Part shown: piece after piece, positions 41,483 through 49,762 of the stretch
Position numbering within the stretch: position 1 is the stretch's first letter
Layout: each line of letters begins with the position of its first letter
Assembly: GCA_039191215.1 (NCBI GenBank)
Contig: JBCCXT010000002.1
Location: forward strand, 1 to 64,000
DNA: 64,000 bases
From: HKCCE3408 sp039191215
Lineage (GTDB): Bacteria > Pseudomonadota > Alphaproteobacteria > Rhodobacterales > Rhodobacteraceae
Direction: 5' to 3'
Notes under the pieces: model-generated
Databases searched by the model: none
What the model was told of the DNA's origin: nothing
Seen by the model: only the letters and a program-made list of their open reading frames with translations
Position numbers and translations under genes: made by a program

Positions 41483-43576
41483 ATGGAACGGCTTTCTATC
41501 TCGCAACGGATCGGCGCAGGATTTGGCTTTGCAATCCTGGCACTGGTCTTTGTTGCAGGCATCGCGATGTTCGGCACCCAGCGTATGGAGCGTGCGTTTC
41601 TCGACTTTCGTGAAGCGTCAATCAAAACGGCCGTTTTGAACCACTACCTCGAAGATGTGCTGGAAGCGCGCGCGGCCAGTCTTCTGTTCCGCGATGGCGG
41701 CGGTGATGCGGCGGTCGAAAGCGTCAACAGCAATGTCGAAGCGATTGTGAACTCAACCCGAGCAGATGAGGTCTTCGGCGACCATCCGGAGCTTCTGACT
41801 GCGATCAACGGGATCAAGGACGAGGTTGCCCAATTCCGTACGATCTTTTTGTCGACGCTGGAGCTTCAGGCCCGCCGCAATACGCTGGTCGACGAATTCC
41901 GGCAGGTGGGCTTTGACACTCGCGTGGAGGTGTCGAACGTCTTCGATCAGCTTGTGGCACAAAACCAGACGATCAGTTTGAATGCGGCGTCGCGCGTGAC
42001 GGAGGGTCTGATCCTCGGGCGGCTATATGCGGAACGCTTTTTGCTGGGCAATGATCTTGCCGATCTTGAAACTGCCCATGGCCATCTTGCTGACGCGATG
42101 CGTCAGGCAGCCATCCTGGATCGTCTGGCCGGTGATCTGCCGGTGATTGGAGAGCGTGTCTCGGCCATCACCCCGGCGATTGAGGCGTTCGACGCCCTGA
42201 TCGATGAGACGGCGCAGGTTATCTTGGAGCGCAACCGCATCAATCAAACAGAGCTTGACCCGTTCGGAACAGAAATTGCCGAGCATATCGAAGTGTTAAT
42301 AGTGGGTCTGACCGAGGCACAGTCGGCCTCGGCCTCTGAAGGTCAGGCGACCATAACCAGCACGGGCATTCTTGTGATGCTTGCCGGTGCCTTGGCAGCA
42401 ATCGGCGCGCTCGTTCTGGCAATTGTCATGGGGCGGTGGATTGCCGGCGGCGTGCAAAAGCTCGCAACGGTCACGGACAAATTGGCCCAGGGCGATTTGT
42501 CGGTGTCGATCCATGGCACTGAGCATGGCCATGAGCTTGGCCGGATGGCCTCCGCACTTCAGGTCTTCAAATCCGCGCAGCAGGAACGCGCGGCAAGCCA
42601 GGCGGAACGCGAGCGGACCCAGAAAGAAACCGCAGATGTGGTGCATGCCGTCTCTGCCCAATTGACGGAGCTGTCGCAGGGCAACTTAACCGCCAGCATT
42701 GACACGGCCTTCCCGGATGATTTCGAGGAGCTGCGGTCGAACTTCAACAGCGCGACCACGCGTCTGCGCTCGGCCTTCTCTCAGGTAGTTGCAACGGCGG
42801 GTGAAATCGGTGGCAATGCGCGCATCGTGGGCGATGCGACAGGCCAATTGTCGACCCGGACAGAGACCCAAGCCGCCACGTTGGCTGAAACCGCGACGAC
42901 GATGAATGTCATGGCCGAGAACGTCTCGTCGACCGCCAATGGCGCCAAGGAAGCGGATTCTTACGTCGTGCAAACGCGGGAACGCGCTGCGGCCAGCACC
43001 GCCGTCGTCTCACAAGCCGTGACCGCGATGGACAGCATCAAAGATTCCTCCGATCAGATCTCAAAGATCATCGGATTGATCGAAGACATCGCGTTCCAAA
43101 CCAATCTGCTGGCGCTTAATGCCGGGGTTGAGGCTGCGCGCGCAGGTGAAGCGGGGCAGGGCTTTGCCGTGGTTGCCTCAGAGGTGCGCAATCTGGCCAA
43201 ACGGTCGTCTGAGGCGGCCAATGAGATCAAAGGCTTGATCACCGGCGCGACTGAAAACGTGGCAACCGGTGTGCGGCTTGTGGGCGAGACGGGCTCGTCG
43301 CTGCAAGAGATCGCGCAGATGGTGGAAAACATCGCAGCACTGGTCTCTGAAATCAGTGAGGCGACGGGCGATCAGTCAACCGGCTTGCGCGAGGTTAATG
43401 TGGCCGTGGCCGAACTTGAATCGGTCACGCAGCAAAACGCCGCCATGGTCGAAGAGACTGCCGCCTCAGCCCAGCAATTGGCCGATGATGCGACCGATCT
43501 TCTCGACATGACGGCGCAATTCCGCATTGAGGGCTCGGCCGAGATCGTTCCGATCGAGTACAGCGAAGCCAGCTAA
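41483..43576 (+). CDS. Methyl-accepting chemotaxis protein
   Basis: A 697-residue transmembrane chemoreceptor. Helix 1 covers residues about 12-33 (FGFAILALVFVAGIAMFGTQ), the periplasmic helical sensor domain reaches about residue 285, helix 2 is at 291-314 (LVMLAGALAAIGALVLAIVM), then HAMP (VTDKLAQGDLSVSIHG) and a second HAMP-like element near residue 395 (LTELSQGNLTASIDTAFPDD). The signalling tip is FQTNLLALNAGVEAARAGEA. The ATG follows GGAGGTATCG. It lies alone between two tRNA-Val genes. The ligand is unknown. Confidence 0.92.
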   Translation: MERLSISQRIGAGFGFAILALVFVAGIAMFGTQRMERAFLDFREASIKTAVLNHYLEDVLEARAASLLFRDGGGDAAVESVNSNVEAIVNSTRADEVFGDHPELLTAINGIKDEVAQFRTIFLSTLELQARRNTLVDEFRQVGFDTRVEVSNVFDQLVAQNQTISLNAASRVTEGLILGRLYAERFLLGNDLADLETAHGHLADAMRQAAILDRLAGDLPVIGERVSAITPAIEAFDALIDETAQVILERNRINQTELDPFGTEIAEHIEVLIVGLTEAQSASASEGQATITSTGILVMLAGALAAIGALVLAIVMGRWIAGGVQKLATVTDKLAQGDLSVSIHGTEHGHELGRMASALQVFKSAQQERAASQAERERTQKETADVVHAVSAQLTELSQGNLTASIDTAFPDDFEELRSNFNSATTRLRSAFSQVVATAGEIGGNARIVGDATGQLSTRTETQAATLAETATTMNVMAENVSSTANGAKEADSYVVQTRERAAASTAVVSQAVTAMDSIKDSSDQISKIIGLIEDIAFQTNLLALNAGVEAARAGEAGQGFAVVASEVRNLAKRSSEAANEIKGLITGATENVATGVRLVGETGSSLQEIAQMVENIAALVSEISEATGDQSTGLREVNVAVAELESVTQQNAAMVEETAASAQQLADDATDLLDMTAQFRIEGSAEIVPIEYSEAS

Positions 43577-43631
43577 AGCGTGCCATGCGGTCTTGCGCAT
43601 CAGCGCGGGACCGCGCTAAGAGCGGCGCGTC

Positions 43632-43707
<76 letters not shown>

Positions 43708-43903
43708 TGACGGCCGCTCCGGCAAGGTCTGTGCTGGTGCGCGTTCTCGCTGGCGTTGCAAGCCGTGAGCGCGGTGCAAAATTGTTCAAGTACTCCCCTT
43801 GAGCCGGCATTTTTGCACATAATCTGTCCGTCGATCTGCGTATTCCCGTTTGCATTCGCGCACTAGGTCTGGTGCAGCACGAAAGAATGCCAGGAGACAC
43901 GCC

Positions 43904-44842
43904 ATGAGTTGGAACCCCGCACTCGACCCGGATTGCCCAATCGGTGAAGACATCGATGCAATCGAGACCGTTATCGTACCGCGCGCCCGCGATCTGGGCG
44001 ATTTTGAAGTCCGCCGTGCCTTGCCCGCGCCGAAGCGCCAAATGGTCGGCCCGTTTATCTTCTTCGACCAGATGGGCCCGGCGGAATTCCTAACCGGTCA
44101 GGGGGTGGATATCCGGCCGCATCCTCATATCGGCCTGGCCACGGTCACATACCTTTTCAAGGGCCTCTTTCATCACCGCGACAGCCTGGGCACCGATCAA
44201 TGGATCGAGCCGGGTGCGGTGAATTTAATGACGGCCGGGCATGGCATCACACATTCCGAGCGCATCGACGGCGACGCGCTGCACAATCCCTACACCTTGT
44301 CAGGCATTCAAACCTGGCTGGCGCTCCCGGCCGGGGCCGAAGATGGCAAGGCGACCTTCCTGCACGCGCCAAAAAAGACGCTGCCGATGCTCGAAGGCGA
44401 AGGCAAGGAGCTGCGCCTGATCCTGGGCACAGCCTTCGGCGAGACGGCACCGGTGCCAACGGCGTCGGAGATGTTTTACGCCGATGCCCTGCTCAAACCC
44501 GGCGCCAGCTTGCCGCTGCCGGATGGCCATGAGGATCGGGGGGCCTATGTTTTTGACGGATCCGTCGAGATCGCCGGAGAGACGTTTGGGAAGGGCCAAA
44601 TGATGGTTTTTCGTCCGGGCGACCGGGTGTCGATGCGGGCTGGGCCGCACGGTGCGCGGGTGATGATCCTGGGCGGCGAAACCCTCGAAGGCCCGCGCTA
44701 TATCTGGTGGAATTTTGTCGCCTCGTCGAAGGAGCGGATCGAGGCTGCAAAAGAAGCCTGGCGCGAGGGCGATTGGCAAAACGGTCGCTTCCAATTGCCG
44801 CCCACCGACAATGCCGAATTCATTCCCTTGCCGGATCGATAA
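43904..44842 (+). CDS. Pirin-family protein (cupin)
   Basis: A 312-residue bicupin. The N-terminal metal-binding cupin motif is HPHIGLATVTYLFKG with a following HHRDSLG and TAGHGITHSER, supplying His and Glu ligands typical of pirins (iron or another divalent metal). PKRQMVGPFIFFDQMGP is the conserved N-terminal signature. The ATG at 43904 follows CAGGAGACACGCC. Bacterial pirins include quercetinase-like enzymes and regulators of pyruvate metabolism; the role here is unknown. Confidence 0.9.
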   Translation: MSWNPALDPDCPIGEDIDAIETVIVPRARDLGDFEVRRALPAPKRQMVGPFIFFDQMGPAEFLTGQGVDIRPHPHIGLATVTYLFKGLFHHRDSLGTDQWIEPGAVNLMTAGHGITHSERIDGDALHNPYTLSGIQTWLALPAGAEDGKATFLHAPKKTLPMLEGEGKELRLILGTAFGETAPVPTASEMFYADALLKPGASLPLPDGHEDRGAYVFDGSVEIAGETFGKGQMMVFRPGDRVSMRAGPHGARVMILGGETLEGPRYIWWNFVASSKERIEAAKEAWREGDWQNGRFQLPPTDNAEFIPLPDR

Positions 44843-44891
44843 TCGGGCGTAGGGTGCGGGCCATGTGCCCGCACCTGTCCGATTGCCCGCT

Positions 44892-45815
44892 ATGAGCCGC
44901 CAACACCGATTGGCCATCGCGTTGCTTTTGTTCGCAATGGTGGCGATGACAACAAACGATGTGGTCATAAAGCTGTTATCCGATAGCTACCCGCTGCATC
45001 AGATGGTCTTTGTGCGATCCGCTGTTGGCCTGTCGGTCGGGCTGGTTTTTCTCTATTTCGAAGGCGGGCTGAGCCTTCTACGCACCGAACAGACGGGCCT
45101 GCATGTATTGCGTGCCACGGCTATTGTGTTGGCCAATATGATCTTCTTTGCCGCCATTGCGGTGCTGCCTCTGGGCCTGGCGACCGGTATCTTCTTCGTC
45201 TCGCCGCTTTTTATCACGCTGCTATCCGTCCCGCTTCTGGGCGCTCGGGTCGGACCCCGACGCCTGGTCGCCGTTGGGCTTGGGCTTTTGGGTGTTGCCA
45301 TTATCGTCTCAGGTGATGTGGCATTGCCGGTGGGTACGGCGCCCTGGGTCTTGATCCTGCCAATCGCAGCGGCGTTTCTTTATGCGCTGACAAATGTGCT
45401 GAGCTCAAAGCTCGGGCAACGAAGCCGAGCCTCGGCAATGTCGCTTTACATCCAGACGGCATTCTTGAGCGTCGCGTTGGTCTTCTACTTCGCCGCAGGT
45501 GACGGGCGATTTGCGGTGGGCCAGACCAATGGCAGTATCACCTTCTTGTTGCGGGCCTGGACCTGGCCCGCGCCGCAAGATGTGTGGCTATTTGGCGTTA
45601 TGGGCGTTTTGGGTGGCGTCATCGGCTATGTTTTCAGCCAGGCCTATCGGCTTGGGCAACCGGCGACCTTGGCGCCTTTCGAATATGTTGCCCTGCCACT
45701 TGCGATGATGTGGGGCGCGCTTGTTTTTAACGAAGATCTGGGCCTGAGATTATGGATCGGCTCAGCGCTCATCGTTGGCTCTGGCCTTTATGTATTTTGG
45801 CGCGAGCGGCAGTAA
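44892..45815 (+). CDS. DMT-superfamily transporter (EamA domains)
   Basis: Inner-membrane transporter of 307 residues with about ten hydrophobic helices in two EamA halves. The first half opens MSRQHRLAIALLLFAMVAMT and contains VFVRSAVGLSVGLVF. The second is near residues 155-300 with FLYALTNVLSSKLGQ and GYVFSQAYRLGQPATLAPFE, ending VGSGLYVFWRERQ. The start at 44892 is chosen because upstream residues are polar. The substrate is unknown; export of a metabolite or drug is typical. Confidence 0.88.
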   Translation: MSRQHRLAIALLLFAMVAMTTNDVVIKLLSDSYPLHQMVFVRSAVGLSVGLVFLYFEGGLSLLRTEQTGLHVLRATAIVLANMIFFAAIAVLPLGLATGIFFVSPLFITLLSVPLLGARVGPRRLVAVGLGLLGVAIIVSGDVALPVGTAPWVLILPIAAAFLYALTNVLSSKLGQRSRASAMSLYIQTAFLSVALVFYFAAGDGRFAVGQTNGSITFLLRAWTWPAPQDVWLFGVMGVLGGVIGYVFSQAYRLGQPATLAPFEYVALPLAMMWGALVFNEDLGLRLWIGSALIVGSGLYVFWRERQ

Positions 45816-45880
45816 TGGCCGCTTGACGGGGCGGGGCCTCTCGTCTTACACCGGCCCGCACGCCAAAAGCGGTGAAGCGA

Positions 45881-45957
45881 GCGGTTGTAGCTCAGTTGGT
45901 TAGAGTACCGGCCTGTCACGCCGGGGGTCGCGGGTTCGAGCCCCGTCAACCGCGCCA
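45881..45957 (+). tRNA. tRNA-Asp (anticodon GTC), copy 1
   Basis: Acceptor GCGGTTG/CAACCGC, anticodon stem CCGGC/GCCGG with loop CTGTCAC (anticodon GTC), T-arm with GGGTTCGAGCCC and encoded CCA. An identical copy follows 25 bp later. Its wobble base is the target of queuosine and, via GluQ, glutamyl-queuosine. Confidence 0.95.
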
Positions 45958-45982
45958 CCGCTTCGCCCCGACGTGTGACCGT

Positions 45983-46049
45983 GCGGTTGTAGCTCAGTTG
46001 GTTAGAGTACCGGCCTGTCACGCCGGGGGTCGCGGGTTCGAGCCCCGTC
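45983..46049 (+). tRNA. tRNA-Asp (anticodon GTC), copy 2
   Basis: A tandem copy identical in sequence to the tRNA-Asp at 45881, with the same acceptor, anticodon loop CTGTCAC, T-arm and encoded CCA. The separation of 25 bp suggests a shared transcript. Confidence 0.95.
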
Positions 46050-46480
46050 AACCGCGCCACATTCCTCCCTGATCAAATGATTGCGCATTTGAAACGCGAT
46101 GAAACGCGTCTGAAACAGACGCGACCAATCCTTGAAACGTCGCTGGCCGATAGGGGCGCCGTCATATTGCAGCATGAAATGGAGAGAATGAATGCAAGCC
46201 TCTAGCCCCGAAAGGTCCACAAGTTGGGCACGTCGCAGAGCACGGCGGCGCGCCGCGCGTGTAAACCGGCCGGTTATTCCGGCATTTGGCATTCGCCACG
46301 CCGTGATTTGAGACCATCCCTTTGGGAAAGAATTAAAAGATGGATCAGCAATTGAATTTCGCCCGCATGCATCGCGGCCACCCCGCCACACACCGCGCCT
46401 TGGCCGCGCTGCGTTCAAAGCGGGCAGCGCGTGCTTGACGCCGAGCTTGGCGTTGCGGCCCGGCGGCCTAGGTTAGCCGC
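46050..46480. other. Region after the tRNA-Asp pair
   Basis: A 430-bp stretch before a small exported-protein gene. It contains GAAACGCG twice and a perfect 8-bp hairpin CGCGTCTG/CAGACGCG with a 3-nt loop at 46105-46123, a possible tRNA-operon terminator. A 32-codon basic frame (MDQQLNFARMHRGHP..., 46340-46438) has no clear Shine-Dalgarno site, so I do not call it a gene. Confidence 0.5.
46105..46123 (+). terminator. Hairpin after the tRNA-Asp genes
   Basis: CGCGTCTG pairs perfectly with CAGACGCG around loop AAA, 55 bp after the second tRNA-Asp. No U-tract follows, so it may be a processing or weak termination site. Confidence 0.45.
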
Positions 46481-47176
46481 ATGCGTTTGGGAGCCCTGTT
46501 CATAGCAATTGCATTGGCTGCTTTGCCTGTGCCCGGCTTCGCGCAACCGGCGGCGCCGGGTACGGTCGATTTGGCAGGTTTGATCGAATTGGCGCTTGAG
46601 CCGCGCCGCGATGCAGATTGGGTTCAGCAACGTTTGGCAGAAGTGCTGCCCGCACCTGAAATCGCCGAAGAAGAAGTGCCGCTGATTGTGCGCGATCCGA
46701 TGGCATGGGTTGTGTCGGGCGCGTTTGGCCCAGTGGCGGAAACCGGCGAGTTCGGCGGCTATGTCTCGTGTTCGCGATATGGGTTGCCAACACGCGATTT
46801 TTTGGCCGAACGCGCCCTGTCAGATCCGGAGACATTTGCGCTTTTTAGCCTCTACCAGATCGAGGCGGATGAAGCCTCTGCCTGGCCCGATGCTGCCATG
46901 GCGCGGCTGTCGTGTCAGATTTCTTGGGATGACAGCCGGGCCGTGCGGATATTGCCTGAGGGTGAGGCGCGCGGGCCTTTGGAGGCGGCATTTGCTGCGG
47001 TGGACCGCGCCGAGCCCGCCAATCAGGCGTGGTTTTATGGCACCGACGGGTACCGACTGAATGCCGTGGGCGGCCGGTCGGACAGTGTCGTCGTATTGGA
47101 CCGGATGGTTGTCATATTAACCTTGCGCTATCAGGTATTGCGGGTGCGCAGTTTTGCCATCGGCGGCGGCGTTTAG
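46481..47176 (+). CDS. Exported protein of unknown function
   Basis: I do not recognise this family. The 231 residues begin with a clear signal peptide (MRLGALFIAIALAALPVPGF, cleaved near AQP). The mature part is acidic with one Cys pair visible (SCSRYG and LSCQIS), which could form a disulfide in the periplasm. Near the end it has AWFYGTDGYRLNAVGGRSDS and a hydrophobic strand VVVLDRMVVILTLRYQVL. It lies alone between the tRNA-Asp pair and the convergent mnmA gene. Confidence 0.7.
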   Translation: MRLGALFIAIALAALPVPGFAQPAAPGTVDLAGLIELALEPRRDADWVQQRLAEVLPAPEIAEEEVPLIVRDPMAWVVSGAFGPVAETGEFGGYVSCSRYGLPTRDFLAERALSDPETFALFSLYQIEADEASAWPDAAMARLSCQISWDDSRAVRILPEGEARGPLEAAFAAVDRAEPANQAWFYGTDGYRLNAVGGRSDSVVVLDRMVVILTLRYQVLRVRSFAIGGGV

Positions 47177-47298
47177 CGGCGTCTGCGCCGGGCGGCGGGG
47201 CGGGCCAGCTCAGACCCCCTAAAGGGAGCCGTTCGCCGACCCGTGCTGCCGCGGATCGGAATACAGGCTCGATCATACACGCTCAGGTTGTTATTGGG

Positions 47299-48450
47299 TC
47301 AGCGCGCGCCTTTCCAGATCCAACCGCCGCCGAATATTCGGCTGCCATTTGGATCGTAAAATACGCAAGCCTGACCGGGGCTGACGCCATCCTCGGCGGT
47401 GACCAATTCGACCTCCGCCTCGGTCGCGGAGACCGGACGGATGGTTGCGGCGCGCGGCGGGCGTGTCGAGCGGATTTTCACGTCCAGCTCCCAAGCTTCC
47501 TGACTGTCGAACGGGGCGTCGCCGAGCCAATTGACCTCTCGCACCGGGACAAGCCGGGTCGAAAGCGCGTCTTTCGGGCCGACAATCACGCGTTGGCGAT
47601 CGGGGTCGAGTTTGACCACGTAGAGCGGGTCGGCCAACCCGCCGATGCCCAGGCCGCGGCGCTGCCCGATTGTGTAGTGGATCACGCCCCGATGTGTGCC
47701 CAGGACATTGCCGTCCGTATCCACAATCTCACCGGGATCAGCCGCGTTTGGGCGTAGCTTTTCGATCACGGCGGCATAATTGCCGTTTGGCACAAAGCAG
47801 ATGTCCTGGCTGTCGGGTTTGTCCGCAACGCCCAGGCCGTATTTGGCGGCGAGCGCACGGGTCTCGATCTTGGAGCCCAGATGGCCGAGGGGGAACCGCA
47901 GATATTCCAGCTGTTCGGCCGTTGTCGAGAACAGAAAATAGCTTTGGTCGCGCGCAGCATCGGCGGCGCTGTGAAGCTCCGGCCCGGCAGTGCCCATCCG
48001 GCGTTGAATGTAATGGCCCGTTGCCATGCAATCGGCCTCGAGATCCTGTGCCGTGCCCAACAAGTCTTTGAATTTCACCCGCTCGTTGCAGCGAATGCAG
48101 GGCACGGGCGTCGCGCCAGCGAGATAGCTGTCGGCGAATTCGTCGATCACGGCATCTTTGAATGTGTTCTCGTAATCCAGCACATAATGCGGAAATCCCA
48201 TCGCTTCGGCCACGCGCCGGGCATCGTGGATATCGCGACCGGCGCAACAAGTGCCTTTTTTGGCGAGCGCCGCTCCGTGATCGTAGAGCTGCAAAGTGAC
48301 GCCCACGACATCGTAGCCCTCTTCTGCCAGGGTGGCGGCAACAACCGAGCTGTCGACGCCGCCCGACATCGCTACAACCACCCGCGTTTCGGCGGGTGAT
48401 TTGGCAAATCCAAGCGAGTTAACCCGCGTCTCGACGTCGTCCCAGGCCAT
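47299..48450 (-). CDS. mnmA: tRNA-specific 2-thiouridylase
   Basis: Adds sulfur to uridine-34 of tRNA Lys, Glu and Gln, using a persulfide from the sulfur-relay system and ATP. The PP-loop ATP motif SGGVDSS lies at residues 29-36, KGTCCAGRDIHDARRVAEA follows, the catalytic Cys region is CIRCNERVKFKDLL near residue 119, and the second conserved Cys is in GQACVFYDPNG near the C-terminus. GLAVGQRRG-like motif YTIGQRRGLGIGG is also present. The length of 383 residues is normal. It is convergent with the hypothetical gene and divergent from sciP. Confidence 0.95.
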   Translation of the reverse strand: MAWDDVETRVNSLGFAKSPAETRVVVAMSGGVDSSVVAATLAEEGYDVVGVTLQLYDHGAALAKKGTCCAGRDIHDARRVAEAMGFPHYVLDYENTFKDAVIDEFADSYLAGATPVPCIRCNERVKFKDLLGTAQDLEADCMATGHYIQRRMGTAGPELHSAADAARDQSYFLFSTTAEQLEYLRFPLGHLGSKIETRALAAKYGLGVADKPDSQDICFVPNGNYAAVIEKLRPNAADPGEIVDTDGNVLGTHRGVIHYTIGQRRGLGIGGLADPLYVVKLDPDRQRVIVGPKDALSTRLVPVREVNWLGDAPFDSQEAWELDVKIRSTRPPRAATIRPVSATEAEVELVTAEDGVSPGQACVFYDPNGSRIFGGGWIWKGAR

Positions 48451-48583
48451 CTGGCCCTCCGGTCGTTAAGCTAGAGTGCCGGAATATAGGAAAATCCTCC
48501 GTATCCACAACCGGCGTCGTTACTCCGCCTTAAGGGGATTTGTCCACAAGCAAACCCGACGTGATCAGAGCGGTGGACCGGAC

Positions 48584-48856
48584 ATGTACATCCGACGCGA
48601 AAAAGGCCAGCAATCAGTGACCTTGCCAGATGGCAGGGTGATGACACGCGCGGACCTGCCAAGTGCTTCAACTCGTCGATGGGTGGCCTCACGCAAGGCC
48701 GCTGTCGTGATTGCGGTTGAGTCGGGTCTTGTCAGCCAAGAGGAAGCGCTGGAGATCTGGGGCCTTTCGACGGAAGAGCTTGAGGGTTGGACACAAGCCG
48801 TGTCACGCCACGGTATGGCCGCTTTGAAAGCAACATCTGTTCAAAGGTACAGGTAG
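48584..48856 (+). CDS. sciP: CtrA inhibitor SciP (DUF1153)
   Basis: A 90-residue DNA-binding protein that, in Caulobacter, restrains CtrA-dependent transcription. The sequence YIRREKGQQSVTLPDGRVMT followed by RADLPSASTRRWVASRKAAV and a helix-turn-helix region (SQEEALEIWGLSTEELEGW) is the DUF1153 pattern. The ATG at 48584 (MYIRREKGQQ) is chosen from homology; a longer frame upstream is not supported. It lies 112 bp before ctrA, in the same direction, which is a common arrangement in Rhodobacterales. Confidence 0.9.
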   Translation: MYIRREKGQQSVTLPDGRVMTRADLPSASTRRWVASRKAAVVIAVESGLVSQEEALEIWGLSTEELEGWTQAVSRHGMAALKATSVQRYR

Positions 48857-48968
48857 CGCTATGTAACCAGTCTCAGAAAGATTAGGATGCACAACTTCTG
48901 GTAGGATAAAATTAACCAATTCAATCGAGCTTAAGAGCAGGCCAGAATTGATTCGGAGTATCAGCGTA

Positions 48969-49682
48969 ATGCGCATCTTGCTTGTGGAAGACGACCCCAC
49001 CACGTCCAAAAGCATCCAGATGATGCTCAGCCACGCGAATTTAAATGTCTATTCGACCGATCTGGGCGAAGAGGGCATCGATCTCGCAAAGCTTTACGAT
49101 TACGATCTGATCTTGCTCGATCTTAACCTTCCAGACATGACGGGCCACGAAGTTCTGCGGCAATTGCGGATGAGCCGGGTTGACACGCCGATCCTGATCC
49201 TCTCCGGCGCCGATGACACCGAAAACAAGCTTAAGGGCTTTGGTTTTGGGGCAGATGATTACCTGACCAAACCGTTCCATCGAGAAGAGTTGGTTGCGCG
49301 AATTCACGCCATTATTCGCCGCTCGAAGGGACATGCGCAATCGGTCATTCGAACCGGCAATATCGCGGTCAACCTTGATGCAAAGACGGTTGAGGTTAAC
49401 AGCGCGCCGGTGCATCTGACCGGCAAGGAATACCAGATGCTGGAGCTTTTGAGCCTGCGCAAAGGCACAACGCTGACCAAAGAGATGTTCTTAAACCATC
49501 TTTATGGCGGCATGGATGAGCCGGAATTGAAGATCATCGACGTCTTTATCTGTAAGCTGCGCAAAAAGCTCAGTGAAGCGAATTCGGGTGAGAACCATAT
49601 CGAGACAGTTTGGGGCCGGGGTTACGTATTGCGCGACCCGCAGGGCTCAGCAGAGCCCGCCAATCTCGCTGCCAGCGCCTGA
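48969..49682 (+). CDS. ctrA: Cell-cycle response regulator CtrA
   Basis: OmpR-type response regulator of 237 residues, controlling cell division, motility and gene-transfer-agent genes in alphaproteobacteria. The receiver domain begins MRILLVEDDPTTSKSIQMML with the phospho-acceptor Asp51 in LILLDLNLPDM, the Thr/Ser switch region in PILILSGADD and Lys in LTKPF. The winged-helix domain has HLTGKEYQMLELLSLRKGT and FICKLRKKL, and WGRGYVL at the end. The ATG at 48969 is preceded by GTATCAGCGTA; a start seven codons upstream is less likely. Half-sites TTAACC (48911) and TTAAG (48929) lie upstream but do not form the full TTAA-N7-TTAA box. Confidence 0.95.
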   Translation: MRILLVEDDPTTSKSIQMMLSHANLNVYSTDLGEEGIDLAKLYDYDLILLDLNLPDMTGHEVLRQLRMSRVDTPILILSGADDTENKLKGFGFGADDYLTKPFHREELVARIHAIIRRSKGHAQSVIRTGNIAVNLDAKTVEVNSAPVHLTGKEYQMLELLSLRKGTTLTKEMFLNHLYGGMDEPELKIIDVFICKLRKKLSEANSGENHIETVWGRGYVLRDPQGSAEPANLAASA

Positions 49683-49762
49683 ATAAATGGGCTCCGCGCC
49701 GCTCTGGACGCCAGCGGCGCGCGACGCCATAGTCCGCGGTACCAAAATCCGCGGGGACAAAG

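Noticed and set aside
46340..46438. 32-codon basic reading frame in the region after tRNA-Asp
   Set aside because: No clear Shine-Dalgarno site and no known relative; conservation data would be needed.
48904..48935. Possible CtrA box before ctrA
   Set aside because: TTAACC and TTAAG are present but not spaced as TTAA-N7-TTAA.
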